In this document: positions 28,866 to 38,402 of the stretch, piece by piece
Position numbering within the stretch: position 1 is the first letter of the stretch
Layout: every line of letters begins with the position of its first letter
From: Arenimonas sp.
Lineage (GTDB): Bacteria > Pseudomonadota > Alphaproteobacteria > Rhizobiales > Rhizobiaceae
Direction: 5' to 3'
NCBI GenBank assembly: GCA_019459145.1
Contig: JAIBEK010000018.1
Coordinates: forward strand, 62,001-126,000
Length of the DNA: 64,000 nt
Notes under the pieces: model-generated
The model's database searches: none
What the model was told of the DNA's origin: nothing
The model's input: only the letters and a program-made list of their open reading frames with translations
Translations under genes and position numbers: made by a program

Positions 28866-30047
28866 TCAGGCGCTGATGCGGCTCAGCGCGCTGAAGAAGG
28901 CGAAATTGTCCTGCTTGAGTTCGTCGTCGAGCGGATTGGGCTGGGACGACAGCTTGACGATCACCGTCTCGGTCGACGGATTGACATAGAGCCACTGGCC
29001 GTGGATGCCGATGGCGCAAAAGGCGCCGTCCGGCTCGCCGGTCTGGTACCACTTGCTGCGATAGCGGCCGTTCGGCAGCATGGTCGGCTGGCTTGCCGCC
29101 CAGGCGCTAGGGTCGCCGGCGGTTCTCATGTCCTCGACCCAGGCGGCAGGGACGACTTGGCGTCCGCCTGCGCTTCCCTCGTCGAGCAGCATCTGGCCGA
29201 CGCGGGCAAGGTCGCGGGCGGTCACGCAGACGCCACCCGCCGAACGGGCAGTGCCGGCGCCATCGACGCTGACCAGCGCGTGGTTCTTCGCGCCGAGCGG
29301 CTTCCACAAGAGGTCGGAAAACAGGTCGACATAGCGGCGGCCGGTGGCGCGCTCGATCAGGATGCCGAGCAGGTCGGAATTGGGCGAAGCGTAGAAGAAC
29401 GGACCGCCATGCGGACGGTCGGCTTTCGGGATCGTCATCAGAAATTCGGTCAGGGTCTCGACCGGGGCGCCGGGTTCCGACGGGTTCCACAATGTCGAGC
29501 GGCGGTAGCGGGCAAAGGCGCCGTTCTTGTCGAGATAGGCCTCGTCGAAATCGAGGCTGACGCGCATGTCGAGCACGTCGCGATAGCTGCAGTCGCCAAA
29601 GGCCGATCCTTCGGCCTCGGGGATCAGATCCACGACCGGGCAATCCGGATCGATCACGCCTTGTGCCTCGAGAACCGCCGAGACCAGTGCGGTGAGCGAC
29701 TTGCTGATGGAGAAGACGATGTGGCGGGCGTTGACATGGGCATGCGGTGCATAGTGTTCGGCCACGATCCGGCCGCCCTTCATCAGGACGAAGGCGTCGG
29801 TATGGGCATGATCGAGAAATGCGCGGGCATTGGTCGTGCCGGCAAGCCCGGTTTCGAGCGGCGTGTCGAGCAGCGGCGATGAGGAAAGCGCCGTTTCCGG
29901 CTCTTCCGCACCGGCACGGATCTCGGCGGTCGGCACCATTTCGCGCAGATTCTGGAATGACCAGCGGCTATAGGGGGCGGTGCGCCAGTTGGCGATCGTC
30001 ACATCGCGGCGCCTGAAGCCGTAAGCCGTCTCGAATTCGGTTGTCAT
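28866..30047 (-). CDS. Serine hydrolase, class C beta-lactamase/6-aminohexanoate-dimer hydrolase (NylB)-like
   Basis: A 393-residue serine hydrolase of the beta-lactamase fold. It shows SxxK (SISK, about residues 113-116), the tyrosine motif in FFYASPNSD, and HGQ in IGIHGQWLYVNP in place of KTG. These positions match NylB-type amide hydrolases and carboxylesterases better than true beta-lactamases. No signal peptide was found, so it acts in the cytoplasm. The ATG at 30047 has AGAGGA 7 nt upstream; the ATG at 30053 is too close to it. It lies between the ABC genes and the amidohydrolase in one operon. Confidence 0.88.
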   Translation of the reverse strand: MTTEFETAYGFRRRDVTIANWRTAPYSRWSFQNLREMVPTAEIRAGAEEPETALSSSPLLDTPLETGLAGTTNARAFLDHAHTDAFVLMKGGRIVAEHYAPHAHVNARHIVFSISKSLTALVSAVLEAQGVIDPDCPVVDLIPEAEGSAFGDCSYRDVLDMRVSLDFDEAYLDKNGAFARYRRSTLWNPSEPGAPVETLTEFLMTIPKADRPHGGPFFYASPNSDLLGILIERATGRRYVDLFSDLLWKPLGAKNHALVSVDGAGTARSAGGVCVTARDLARVGQMLLDEGSAGGRQVVPAAWVEDMRTAGDPSAWAASQPTMLPNGRYRSKWYQTGEPDGAFCAIGIHGQWLYVNPSTETVIVKLSSQPNPLDDELKQDNFAFFSALSRISA

Positions 30048-30116
30048 TGGCATATCCTCTTGGAACGGGAGAGCCCTTGAGGCTCCCCCGTCGTCAGGCG
30101 GGCTGCAATCACCCGG

Positions 30117-31151
30117 TTACTTCTGAATCTCGGTCCAGATCTTCGTGTAGATTTCCTGGACCTCAGGCTTGCAGGCCTGATTGAACAGGCCGGCGGCCTT
30201 GAACTCTTCCGGAATGTTGACTTCCGGGGCCGTCTTCATGTCTTCCGGCATGAAGGCCTCCGAACCCTTGATGCCGTTGGCATAGCGGGCAAAGGCCGAG
30301 ATCAGGGCGGCGTTTTCCGGATCCATGATGAAGTTCAGGAACAGCTTGGCGTTGTCGACGTTCTTGGCGTCTTTCAGGATCGAGGCATTGTCCATCCAGA
30401 TCGGATAGCCTTCCTTCGGATAGCCGTAGACGATGTTGGGGTTGGCCAGGCGACCGCGGAAGGTGGCGCCGTTCCAGTCTACGGAAGCCGCAAGGTCGCC
30501 CTTGGTGTATTTCTCGACCGTGCCATAATCCATCGAGATCCACTTCGGCTTGGCGGCCACCAGCAGGTCGCGCACCTTCTTCAACACTTCCATATCGCCG
30601 GTGCAGGGTTCGCCGCCGGCATAGGTGATTGCGAGGTGCATGACGTCCGACATTTCCGGCACGACATTGACCTTGCCGACCAGTTCGGCGGGCGGATCGA
30701 GGAAAATCGCCGAGGTGTTCGGATCGCCGGAATAGACCGACTTGTCGACGGCGACGCCGGTCGTGCCCCACTGCCACGGAACGGAATATTTGCGGCCCGG
30801 ATCGAAGGGAACGTCGACCCATTGCGGGTCCATGTTTTTGAAGTTCTCCATCTGGTCGGGGCGCGCCTCGAGCAGCAGGCCCTCGCCGATGAAGACGGGC
30901 ATGGCGGAGGCCGAGGGCACGACGATGTCGAAGCCATGGCCGCCCTGGCGGATCTTGGCGAGCGCGGTGTCGTTGGAATCGTAGTCGGTCAGGGTCACCT
31001 TGACCTTGTACTGTTCCTCGAACTTCTTGATCAGTTCGGGATTGGTGTAATTGCCCCAGTTGAAGATGTTCAGTTCGCCTTCGGCATGGGCGAAGGCCGC
31101 CGATGCCAGCAGCGCTGCCGCGGCGGTTGCGAGTCTCAAGGTCTTTTTCAT
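30117..31151 (-). CDS. ABC transporter substrate-binding protein, spermidine/putrescine (PotD) type
   Basis: A 344-residue periplasmic binding protein. The signal peptide ([23 protein letters not shown]) is followed by [42 protein letters not shown], the standard PotD/PotF opening. Later [31 protein letters not shown] fits the family ligand-pocket strand. A GGAG/GGGA ribosome site precedes the ATG at 31151. It belongs to the potABCD-like operon, 17 bp after the second permease. Because the operon continues into amide hydrolases, the ligand may be an acylated or cyclic amine rather than free spermidine. Confidence 0.93.
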   Translation of the reverse strand: MKKTLRLATAAAALLASAAFAHAEGELNIFNWGNYTNPELIKKFEEQYKVKVTLTDYDSNDTALAKIRQGGHGFDIVVPSASAMPVFIGEGLLLEARPDQMENFKNMDPQWVDVPFDPGRKYSVPWQWGTTGVAVDKSVYSGDPNTSAIFLDPPAELVGKVNVVPEMSDVMHLAITYAGGEPCTGDMEVLKKVRDLLVAAKPKWISMDYGTVEKYTKGDLAASVDWNGATFRGRLANPNIVYGYPKEGYPIWMDNASILKDAKNVDNAKLFLNFIMDPENAALISAFARYANGIKGSEAFMPEDMKTAPEVNIPEEFKAAGLFNQACKPEVQEIYTKIWTEIQK

Positions 31152-31168
31152 GGTTCCCACTCCTGTTT

Positions 31169-31978
31169 CTACTCGGTTTTCTCGTTGGATCTGCTGAGGA
31201 AGAAGAAGATCGTGACAACCGCCAGCGACAGCAGCAGAAAGACTGTCGAGATGGCATTCATCTCCGGCGTGATGGCGCGGCGCAGCTGACCGAGCATGTA
31301 GGTCGGGAGCGTGTCCTGACCGCCGGATTTCACGAATTCGGTGATCACCACGTCGTCGAGCGAGATGACGAAGGCCAGCATCAGGCCGGCGAGGATGCCC
31401 GGCCACAGCAAAGGCAGGGTGATATGCCGGAAGGCCTTGAACGGAGTCGCATAGAGATCGGCGGCGGCGCGTTCCAGCGCCAGGTCCATGCTTTCCAGGC
31501 GGGCGCGGATCGGCAGATAGGCGAACGGGATGCAGAAGGCCGTGTGGGCCATGATCAGATAGCCGAGGCCGGAATAGCCGGTCCAGACCTTGACGCGCGA
31601 GAAGAAGATCAAGAGCGCCACGGCGGTGACGATCTCCGGCACCATCAGCGGCATGTTGAGGAAGGAATACTTGAAGGTCAGGCCGCGATAGGCCGCGGTG
31701 CGAGTGGTGGCAATCGCCGCAAGCGTGGCGACCGCGGTTGCGATCACGGCCGCGACGGCGGCAATTTTCACCGAGCGGATCGAGGCTTCGATGACTTGCT
31801 GGTTGTTCCAGGCGGCGGCGAACCAGCGCAGCGAGAAGCCCTCCCAGAGCGCGATCGACGTGCCGGAATTGAAGGCGAAGACCACCAGGGTGGTGATCGG
31901 CAGGTAGAGGATGAAGAAGCACAGCATTGCGATCGTGGCAAAGCCCGTCTGCGTGCGAATGTCGAAACCCTTACGCAT
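31169..31978 (-). CDS. ABC transporter permease, PotC type
   Basis: A 269-residue inner-membrane permease with six predicted helices and the EAA-type loop ([28 protein letters not shown]). The ATG at 31978 is preferred: GGAGGC lies just upstream, and it overlaps the upstream permease stop by 8 nt, showing coupling. It pairs with the 31971-32891 permease to form the channel. Confidence 0.92.
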   Translation of the reverse strand: MRKGFDIRTQTGFATIAMLCFFILYLPITTLVVFAFNSGTSIALWEGFSLRWFAAAWNNQQVIEASIRSVKIAAVAAVIATAVATLAAIATTRTAAYRGLTFKYSFLNMPLMVPEIVTAVALLIFFSRVKVWTGYSGLGYLIMAHTAFCIPFAYLPIRARLESMDLALERAAADLYATPFKAFRHITLPLLWPGILAGLMLAFVISLDDVVITEFVKSGGQDTLPTYMLGQLRRAITPEMNAISTVFLLLSLAVVTIFFFLSRSNEKTE

Positions 31979-32891
31979 GGCCGCCTCCGGTCTTTCCGGC
32001 ATTCTTCACATAGTAGAGCATGGCGGCGAGCACGATGATTACCAGGGTGATCGACAGCGCGGCGCCGAGCGGCCAGTTGCGGCCCTGGCCGAATTGCAGT
32101 TCGATTAGGTTGCCGATCATCAGGTTCTTGCCGCCGCCCAGGATGCGCGGGATGACGTAGGACGAGAGCGCCGGGATGAAGACCAGGATCGAGCCTGCGA
32201 TAATGCCGGGCTTGACCAGCGGAATGATGATGCGGCGAAGAACCTGGAACCGGGTGGCATAGAGATCGTAGCCGGCCTCGACGAGGCGGAAGTCGATCTT
32301 CTCCATGCTGGCATAGAGCGGCAGCACCATCAGCGGCAGGTGGACATAGGCCATACCGAGCAGGATGGCGAAATCGGTGTAGAGCAGCTGGATCGGCGCT
32401 GAAATGACCCCGAGCTTCATCAGGATGGTATTGGCGAGCCCCTCGTTGCGGATCACCTCCTGGATGGCGAAGGCGCGGATCAGCATGTTGGTCCAGAAGG
32501 GAATGGTGATCAGGAACAGCCAGACGGAACGGATATGGGCCGGTCGGCTGGCGATGAAATAGGCCGTGGGGAAGCCGAAGATCAGCGAAATGACGGTGGT
32601 GGCGACGGCCAGCTTGATCGAGCGCCAGAGGATCGAGACATGGGCGTCGGCGATCGAGATCGTGCTGTCGAAGATGTCGCGCGACAGGAAGACGTTGAAC
32701 CAGGCCTCCGTCGAGAATTCCCATTTCACGTCGCCATAGGGGCCGGGCGCGAGGAAGGAATAGACCAGCACGATCAGCAGCGGGCCGACGCTGGCCAGTG
32801 CGATGAGCAGCAGGGCCGGGGCGCTGAGCAGCCAACGATCGCGAATGTCCCTGGATTTTGCCGCGCTGGCGGCTTCGGCGGCGGTGCTCAT
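31971..32891 (-). CDS. ABC transporter permease, PotB type
   Basis: A 306-residue permease with six helices after a charged N-terminus. The coupling loop VEAGYDLYATRFQVLRRIIIPLVKPGI contacts the ATPase. It starts 5 bp after the ATPase stop and overlaps the next permease, so it is an internal gene of the pot-like operon. Confidence 0.92.
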   Translation of the reverse strand: MSTAAEAASAAKSRDIRDRWLLSAPALLLIALASVGPLLIVLVYSFLAPGPYGDVKWEFSTEAWFNVFLSRDIFDSTISIADAHVSILWRSIKLAVATTVISLIFGFPTAYFIASRPAHIRSVWLFLITIPFWTNMLIRAFAIQEVIRNEGLANTILMKLGVISAPIQLLYTDFAILLGMAYVHLPLMVLPLYASMEKIDFRLVEAGYDLYATRFQVLRRIIIPLVKPGIIAGSILVFIPALSSYVIPRILGGGKNLMIGNLIELQFGQGRNWPLGAALSITLVIIVLAAMLYYVKNAGKTGGGHA

Positions 32892-32896
32892 GGCCT

Positions 32897-33994
32897 CTAC
32901 CCCTTGAGGATCTGCGCGGCCTGCGGGCCGAGGCGGACGGCGACGCGGGCGCCCTTTTCGTGCGCGACCGTGCCGTTGCGCATGTTCTGCTCGCGCACGA
33001 TGAAGCTGTCGCCGCTGTCGAGCAGGATGTGGAAATGCGTGTCGGTGCCGAAATAGATGGCGTCGCTCAGCACCCCGTCGAAGCTGCCGGCGCCGGGCTC
33101 GGCGAGGGAGGCATGTTCGGGGCGCACGACGATGGTGACCTTGCCCGAGGGGCGCATGTCTCCCGGAAGCGAGGCTTCGATGACCGTGCCGGCCGTCAGC
33201 CGGACGGTCGCCGTGCTGCCGCCGAGGTCGACCACGTCGCCGGCGAGGAAGTTCGATTCGCCGATGAAGTCGGCGACGAAGCGGTCGGCCGGGCGCTCGT
33301 AGATCTCGTGGGCCGATCCGACCTGGCGCACCTCGCCGTTCGACATGACGGCGATCCGGTCCGACATGGTGAGGGCTTCTTCCTGATCGTGGGTGACGAA
33401 GATGAAGGTGATGCCAGTCTCGGCCTGGACCCGCTTCAGTTCGATCTGCATTTCCTTGCGCAGCTTGTAATCGAGCGCCGAGAGCGGCTCGTCGAGCAGC
33501 AGGACCTTCGGCTTCGGCGCAAGCGCACGGGCAAGCGCGACGCGCTGCTGCTGGCCACCGGAGATCTGGGCGACCGAACGGTCGCGCATCGACTCCATAT
33601 GAACGAGGGCGAGCATCTCGTCGACCCGCGCCTTGACCTCGGCGGTGGGCTTGCCGAGCATCTTCAGGCCGAAGCCGATGTTTTCGGAAACCGTCATGTG
33701 CGGGAAGAGGGCATAGGACTGGAACACGGTATTGACCGGTCGCTTGAACGGCGGCAGCGGCGCGATGTCCTCGCCGTTCAGCAGGATTTCGCCGTTCGTC
33801 GGAAAATCGAAACCGGCGATCAGCCGCAGAAGCGTGGTCTTGCCGCAGCCGGACGGCCCAAGCAGCGTGAAGAATTCGTTCTCGCGGATCGTCAGGTTGA
33901 TGCGGTCGAGCGCGGTGACCTGGCCGGCGCCTGCGCCATAGACGCGGCCGACGTCCCGGATTTCGATTGCGGCCTTCTTCAATGTCGAACTCAA
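32897..33994 (-). CDS. ABC transporter ATP-binding protein, PotA type
   Basis: A 365-residue ATPase. Walker A is [10 protein letters not shown], the Q-loop [13 protein letters not shown], the signature [15 protein letters not shown], Walker [13 protein letters not shown], and the H-loop [12 protein letters not shown]-terminal TOBE domain follows. The start is read as TTG at 33994 (then [15 protein letters not shown]), with GGGGAT 7 nt upstream; the longer frame has no family similarity there. TTGA overlaps the stop of a possible 32-codon leader frame. It is the first main gene of a seven-gene minus-strand operon running to 26491. Confidence 0.93.
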   Translation of the reverse strand: MSSTLKKAAIEIRDVGRVYGAGAGQVTALDRINLTIRENEFFTLLGPSGCGKTTLLRLIAGFDFPTNGEILLNGEDIAPLPPFKRPVNTVFQSYALFPHMTVSENIGFGLKMLGKPTAEVKARVDEMLALVHMESMRDRSVAQISGGQQQRVALARALAPKPKVLLLDEPLSALDYKLRKEMQIELKRVQAETGITFIFVTHDQEEALTMSDRIAVMSNGEVRQVGSAHEIYERPADRFVADFIGESNFLAGDVVDLGGSTATVRLTAGTVIEASLPGDMRPSGKVTIVVRPEHASLAEPGAGSFDGVLSDAIYFGTDTHFHILLDSGDSFIVREQNMRNGTVAHEKGARVAVRLGPQAAQILKG

Positions 33995-34089
33995 GAAATA
34001 TCCCCAGCTTTGAAATGGATCTTTTCCGGCAACAGTTCGCGTTCCGGCACTGCCGGCATGCTGTCGCGCCCGGTCGGCTCGTCGATCAT
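33991..34089 (-). CDS. Possible small leader ORF overlapping potA-like start
   Basis: A 32-codon frame ([20 protein letters not shown], then [12 protein letters not shown]) whose TGA overlaps the TTG of the ATPase gene as TTGA. The overlap would allow coupled translation. Its ATG lacks a close ribosome site, and no family is recognised. It may be chance in GC-rich DNA. Confidence 0.25.
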   Translation of the reverse strand: MIDEPTGRDSMPAVPERELLPEKIHFKAGDIS

Positions 34090-34584
34090 GGTCACGCAAT
34101 AAGCGTGCCACGCGGTTCGATGTGACGAATTCCTCCTCGTCTTCTCCCGATCAGGGCCGGCACACCCTGCGAACCCGCCGAAATCAGGCGATGCGCAAAG
34201 CCGGCTGCTCCCTTGCGGGCTCCTCCAAGCCCGATCCCGCCCAGGGCGGAATTTATGTATCGTGCCGCAAAATTGGTCGCTTGACCATTTTTATTTCGCC
34301 AGCCGGTGCAAATTTTGAGCGGCCCCCTCGCAGTGCCGGAAAGAACCCTGATTTGCTTCGGATAAGACAGGGAGGCGCGGTTGCGCGGAGTGTAGACGGG
34401 CCTGCTACTCTTGCGCGCATCGCCTTGTTCGCAATCGCTTTTTTTTGGCTTGAACCGGCGCTCGATTTAGTTCTACGTTGGTTTAACAAGCGGATTTGGC
34501 CGCTGTGCCTGTTGTGCCGGGAAGGTTCATTCCGTCGTTTCGGGTACAATCATCATCGATCTTGAACGGCAGGAATTTCTTTTC
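34090..34584. other. Divergent intergenic region with a TGGTC/GACCA dyad
   Basis: About 500 bp with no convincing gene, between the polyamine-type operon and the dipeptidase operon. It contains AAAATTGGTC-GCTT-GACCATTTTT (34269-34292; one mismatch per arm pair), a form often bound by GntR-type repressors, and a lower-GC stretch around 34420-34500 with an eight-T run. Promoters for both operons should lie here; I could not fix them. Confidence 0.55.
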
Positions 34585-35637
34585 ATGGAACGGGTTTTCG
34601 ACGGTCACAACGACGTCCTGCTGCGACTCTGGCGGGGGCGGGCGAACGGGGTTGATCCGGTCGCGGAGTTCGTCGACGGCACGACGGAAGGCCATATCGA
34701 CGGGCCGCGCGCCAAGGCCGGCGGGCTGGCCGGCGGGCTCTGTGCCATCTACATTCCCTCGGACGGCGACTTCTCGCTGAAGGAGCCCGACGCCGACGGA
34801 CACTATCATACGCCGCTTGAAGCGCCGCTCCAGCGCCAGCCGTCGCTCGACATCGCGCTCGACATGGCCTCGATTGCTCTTCGCCTCGACCGGGCCGGCG
34901 CCTGGCGGCTGTGCCGTTCGACCGGCGAGATCCGCAATGCGATGGACGACGGCGTTTTCGCCGCGGTTATGCACATGGAGGGCTGCGAGGCGATCGACGA
35001 GGATCTCGACGCGCTTGAGACGTTTCATGCCGCAGGATTGCGCTCGCTGGGGCCGGTGTGGAGCCGCAACAACATCTTCGGCCATGGCGTTCCCTTCGCC
35101 TATCCCGCATCGCCCGATTCCGGGCCGGGCCTGACGGATGCCGGCTTCGAACTGGTCAAGGCCTGCAATCGGCTGGGCATTCTGGTCGATCTCGCTCACA
35201 TCACGGAAAAGGGGTTCTGGGACGTGGCCAAGACCAGCGACCAGCCGCTAGTCGCCAGCCATTCCAACGTCCATGCGCTGACGCCGGTGGCGCGCAACCT
35301 CACCGACAAGCAGTTCGACGCGATCAAGGAAAGCGCCGGCCTGGTCGGCCTCAACTATGCCGTGACCATGCTGCGCGACGATGCCAGGGACGATGCGGCA
35401 ACCCCGATCAGCGCCATGGTGCGCCATGTCGACTACATGGTCGAGCGCATGGGGATCGACTGCGTGGCGCTCGGTTCCGACTTCGACGGCGCGACGATTC
35501 CGGCCGAAATCGCCGATGCGGGCGGCAATCAGAAACTGGTTGCGGCCCTGAAAGCCGCCGGTTACGCTGACCGGGATCTTGCCAAGATATGCCGGGAGAA
35601 CTGGCTGAGAGTTCTGGCGTCCGCCTGGCACGAATAG
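34585..35637 (+). CDS. Membrane dipeptidase (renal dipeptidase family, M19)
   Basis: A 350-residue zinc dipeptidase. Metal ligands are visible in FDGHNDVLLR (H-x-D), VMHMEGCEAI (bridging glutamate), VDLAHITEKG and ASHSNVHAL, with GSDFDGA near the C-terminus. M19 enzymes cleave L-L and L-D dipeptides. No signal peptide was found, so it is likely cytoplasmic. It lies 51 bp upstream of a peptide-binding protein gene and co-oriented with a full peptide ABC transporter, which fits hydrolysis of imported dipeptides. Confidence 0.93.
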   Translation: MERVFDGHNDVLLRLWRGRANGVDPVAEFVDGTTEGHIDGPRAKAGGLAGGLCAIYIPSDGDFSLKEPDADGHYHTPLEAPLQRQPSLDIALDMASIALRLDRAGAWRLCRSTGEIRNAMDDGVFAAVMHMEGCEAIDEDLDALETFHAAGLRSLGPVWSRNNIFGHGVPFAYPASPDSGPGLTDAGFELVKACNRLGILVDLAHITEKGFWDVAKTSDQPLVASHSNVHALTPVARNLTDKQFDAIKESAGLVGLNYAVTMLRDDARDDAATPISAMVRHVDYMVERMGIDCVALGSDFDGATIPAEIADAGGNQKLVAALKAAGYADRDLAKICRENWLRVLASAWHE

Positions 35638-35688
35638 GCTGCGGGCGCTTTGAAAAAGACCAATCGGGAAAACAGGGGAACGACAAAA

Positions 35689-37329
35689 ATGCTACATTCC
35701 TTCAACAAGTCCATGCGCCTGCTGACCACCAGCGCCGCCATGGCACTGCTCTTGGCCTCCGCGCCGCAGGCCTTCGCCGCGACGCCGGCCGACACGCTGG
35801 TTCTGGGCTGGGCCTTCGACGACATCATCACGCTCGATCCGGGCGAAGCCTTCGAGATCTCGACCGCCGAAGTGACCGCCAACACCTATAGCAAGCTCGT
35901 CAACCTCGACATGAACGACACGTCGAAGGTCGTCGGTGAACTGGCCGAGAGCTGGACGATTTCCGAAGACGGCATGACCTATACGTTCAAGCTGAAGCCG
36001 GGCCTGAAATTCGCCTCGGGCAACCCGATCACCGCCGAAGATGTCGCCTTCTCGTTCGAGCGCGCCGTCAAGCTCGACAAGTCGCCGGCCTTCCTGCTCA
36101 CCCAGTTCGGCCTCACCGGCGACAATATCGCTGACAAGGCCAAGGCCGCCGATGAGACGACCTTCGTGCTTTCCGTCGACAAGGCCTATGCGCCGAGCTT
36201 CGTCCTCAACGTGCTGACCTCCACCGTTGCCTCCGTGCTCGACAAGAAGGTCGTGATGGACAACGCCAAGTCGATGACGCCGACCGCCGAATACAAGTAC
36301 GATACCGATTTCGGCAACGAGTTCCTCAAGACCGGCTATGCGGGTTCCGGCCCGTACAAGATCCGCGAATGGCGCGCCAATGAAGTCGTCGTGCTGGAGC
36401 GCAACGACAATTACTTCGGCGAGAAGCCGGCGCTTGCCCGCGTCATCTACCGCCACATGAAGGAGAGCGCCGGCCAGCGCCTCGCGCTGGAAAACGGCGA
36501 CGTCGACGTGGCCCGCAACCTCGAGCCGGGCGATGTGGACGCGGTTTCCAAGAAGGATGGCATCGCTCTGACCTCTGCTCCGAAGGGCACGCTCTACTAT
36601 TTCAGCCTCAACCAGAAAAACGAGAACCTGGCCAAGCCGGAAGTGGTCGAAGCCTTCAAGTATCTTGTCGACTATGACGCGATCGGCGAGACCCTGATCA
36701 AGGGGATCGGCACGATCCATCAGACCTTCCTGCCGGCCGGCCAGCTCGGCGCGCTCGACGACAAGCCCTACAAGCTCGACGTCGCCAAGGCCAAGGAACT
36801 GCTGGCCAAGGCGGGCCTTGCCGACGGCTTCACCGTCACCATGGACGTGCGCAACACGCAGCCGGTCACCGGCATTGCCGAAAACGTCCAGCAGACGCTC
36901 GCCCAGGCCGGCATCAAGCTGGAAATCATCCCCGGTGACGGCAAGCAGACTCTGACCAAGTATCGCGCCCGCCAGCACGACATCTATATCGGCCAGTGGG
37001 GTTCTGACTATTTCGATCCGAATTCCAATGCCGAGACCTTCACCTACAACCCCGACAATTCGGACGAAGGCAAGACCAAGACGCTCGCCTGGCGCAATGC
37101 CTGGGACGTTCCGGAACTGACGAAGAAGACCCAGGCCGCGCTTCTGGAGAAGGATTCGGCTGCGCGCGCCGCGATCTATGAGGACCTGCAGAAGCAGGTT
37201 CTGACGACCGGTCCGTTCGTCGTCATCTTCCAGCAGACGGAAGTCGCCGGCTATTCGGCCAAGCTGAAGGGCTACAAGCTCGGCCCGAGCTTCGACACCA
37301 ACTTCGTCTACACCGTATCCAAGGACTGA
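35689..37329 (+). CDS. Peptide ABC transporter substrate-binding protein (DppA/SBP_bac_5 type)
   Basis: A 546-residue periplasmic peptide-binding protein. The signal peptide is LLTTSAAMALLLASAPQAFA. Family blocks follow: AESWTISEDGMTYTFKLKPGLKFASG, the peptide-backbone region GTLYYFSLNQKNENLAKPEV, and the C-terminal QWGSDYFDPNSNAETF. The ATG at 35689 is used (AGGGGA upstream); an earlier ATG at 35650 would put a charged extension before the signal. It is the first transporter gene after the M19 dipeptidase. Confidence 0.93.
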   Translation: MLHSFNKSMRLLTTSAAMALLLASAPQAFAATPADTLVLGWAFDDIITLDPGEAFEISTAEVTANTYSKLVNLDMNDTSKVVGELAESWTISEDGMTYTFKLKPGLKFASGNPITAEDVAFSFERAVKLDKSPAFLLTQFGLTGDNIADKAKAADETTFVLSVDKAYAPSFVLNVLTSTVASVLDKKVVMDNAKSMTPTAEYKYDTDFGNEFLKTGYAGSGPYKIREWRANEVVVLERNDNYFGEKPALARVIYRHMKESAGQRLALENGDVDVARNLEPGDVDAVSKKDGIALTSAPKGTLYYFSLNQKNENLAKPEVVEAFKYLVDYDAIGETLIKGIGTIHQTFLPAGQLGALDDKPYKLDVAKAKELLAKAGLADGFTVTMDVRNTQPVTGIAENVQQTLAQAGIKLEIIPGDGKQTLTKYRARQHDIYIGQWGSDYFDPNSNAETFTYNPDNSDEGKTKTLAWRNAWDVPELTKKTQAALLEKDSAARAAIYEDLQKQVLTTGPFVVIFQQTEVAGYSAKLKGYKLGPSFDTNFVYTVSKD

Positions 37330-37334
37330 GGTCC

Positions 37335-38402
37335 TTGACCCTTCTTGAGACAAAAACCGAGGCGCGGCGCTCCGGCGCCGGCGCCTCGGCATTCGCCATG
37401 TCGTTGCTGCGGTTCCTGGTGACCGTGGTGACGACCTATCTCGGCCTTCTGGCCGTGACCTTCTTCATCGGCCGCGTCGTCCCGATCGATCCGGCGCTGG
37501 CCATCGTCGGCGACCGGGCACCCGCCCATGTCGTCGAGCGCGTGCGCGAGGAACTCGGCCTCAACCTGCCGCTCTACCAGCAGTTCTTCATCTATGTCCG
37601 ACAGGCGCTTTCCGGCGACTTCGGGACTTCGGTGCTGACCACCAATCCGGTGATGACCGACATTCTTCGGGTTTTTCCCGCGACCATCGAGCTTGCCAGC
37701 GTGGGCACGCTGATCGGCGCCGTGTTCGGCATACCGCTCGGCGTGCTGGCTGCCGTCAAGCGAGGCTCGATCGCCGACCAGATCGTCCGCGTCATCGGCC
37801 TGATCGGCTATTCCGTGCCGATCTTCTGGCTCGGCCTGCTGGCGCTGGTGTTCTTCTACGCCAAGCTCAACTGGGTCGCCTATCCGGGGCGCGTCGACAT
37901 CGTCTACGAATATTCGTTCACGCCGGTCACCGGCTTCTTCCTTCTCGACGCCGCCTGGCAAGGCAAGTGGGACGTGATGTGGGACCTGTTCCGCCACATC
38001 ATCCTGCCCGGATCGCTGCTCGGTTATTTCTCGCTGGCCTATATCAGCCGGATGACGCGGTCCTTCATGTTGAACGAACTCAGCCAGGAATATATCGTCG
38101 CGGCGCGGGCCAAGGGCCTGTCGGAGACGCGGATCATCTGGTTCCACGCGCTGCGCAATGCCGCTGTGCCGCTGGTCACCGTGATCGCGCTCTCCTATGC
38201 CGGCCTTCTCGAGGGCTCGGTTTTGACCGAGACGATCTTCTCCTGGCCGGGGCTTGGCCTCTACATCACCAATTCGCTGCAGAATGCCGACATGAACGCC
38301 GTTCTCGGCGGCACCATGGTCATCGGCGCCGTGTTCATCGGCATCAATCTTCTGACCGATATCCTCTATCGCACACTCGACCCGAGGACGCGCAGCCGAT
38401 GA
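37335..38402 (+). CDS. Peptide ABC transporter permease (DppB type)
   Basis: A 355-residue permease with six membrane helices and the DppB loop (EYIVAARAKGLSETRIIWFHALRNAAVPLVTV). The start is TTG at 37335 with AGG close upstream; ATG at 37398 is the alternative. It begins 5 bp after the binding-protein stop and overlaps the next permease by ATGA. Confidence 0.93.
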   Translation: MTLLETKTEARRSGAGASAFAMSLLRFLVTVVTTYLGLLAVTFFIGRVVPIDPALAIVGDRAPAHVVERVREELGLNLPLYQQFFIYVRQALSGDFGTSVLTTNPVMTDILRVFPATIELASVGTLIGAVFGIPLGVLAAVKRGSIADQIVRVIGLIGYSVPIFWLGLLALVFFYAKLNWVAYPGRVDIVYEYSFTPVTGFFLLDAAWQGKWDVMWDLFRHIILPGSLLGYFSLAYISRMTRSFMLNELSQEYIVAARAKGLSETRIIWFHALRNAAVPLVTVIALSYAGLLEGSVLTETIFSWPGLGLYITNSLQNADMNAVLGGTMVIGAVFIGINLLTDILYRTLDPRTRSR

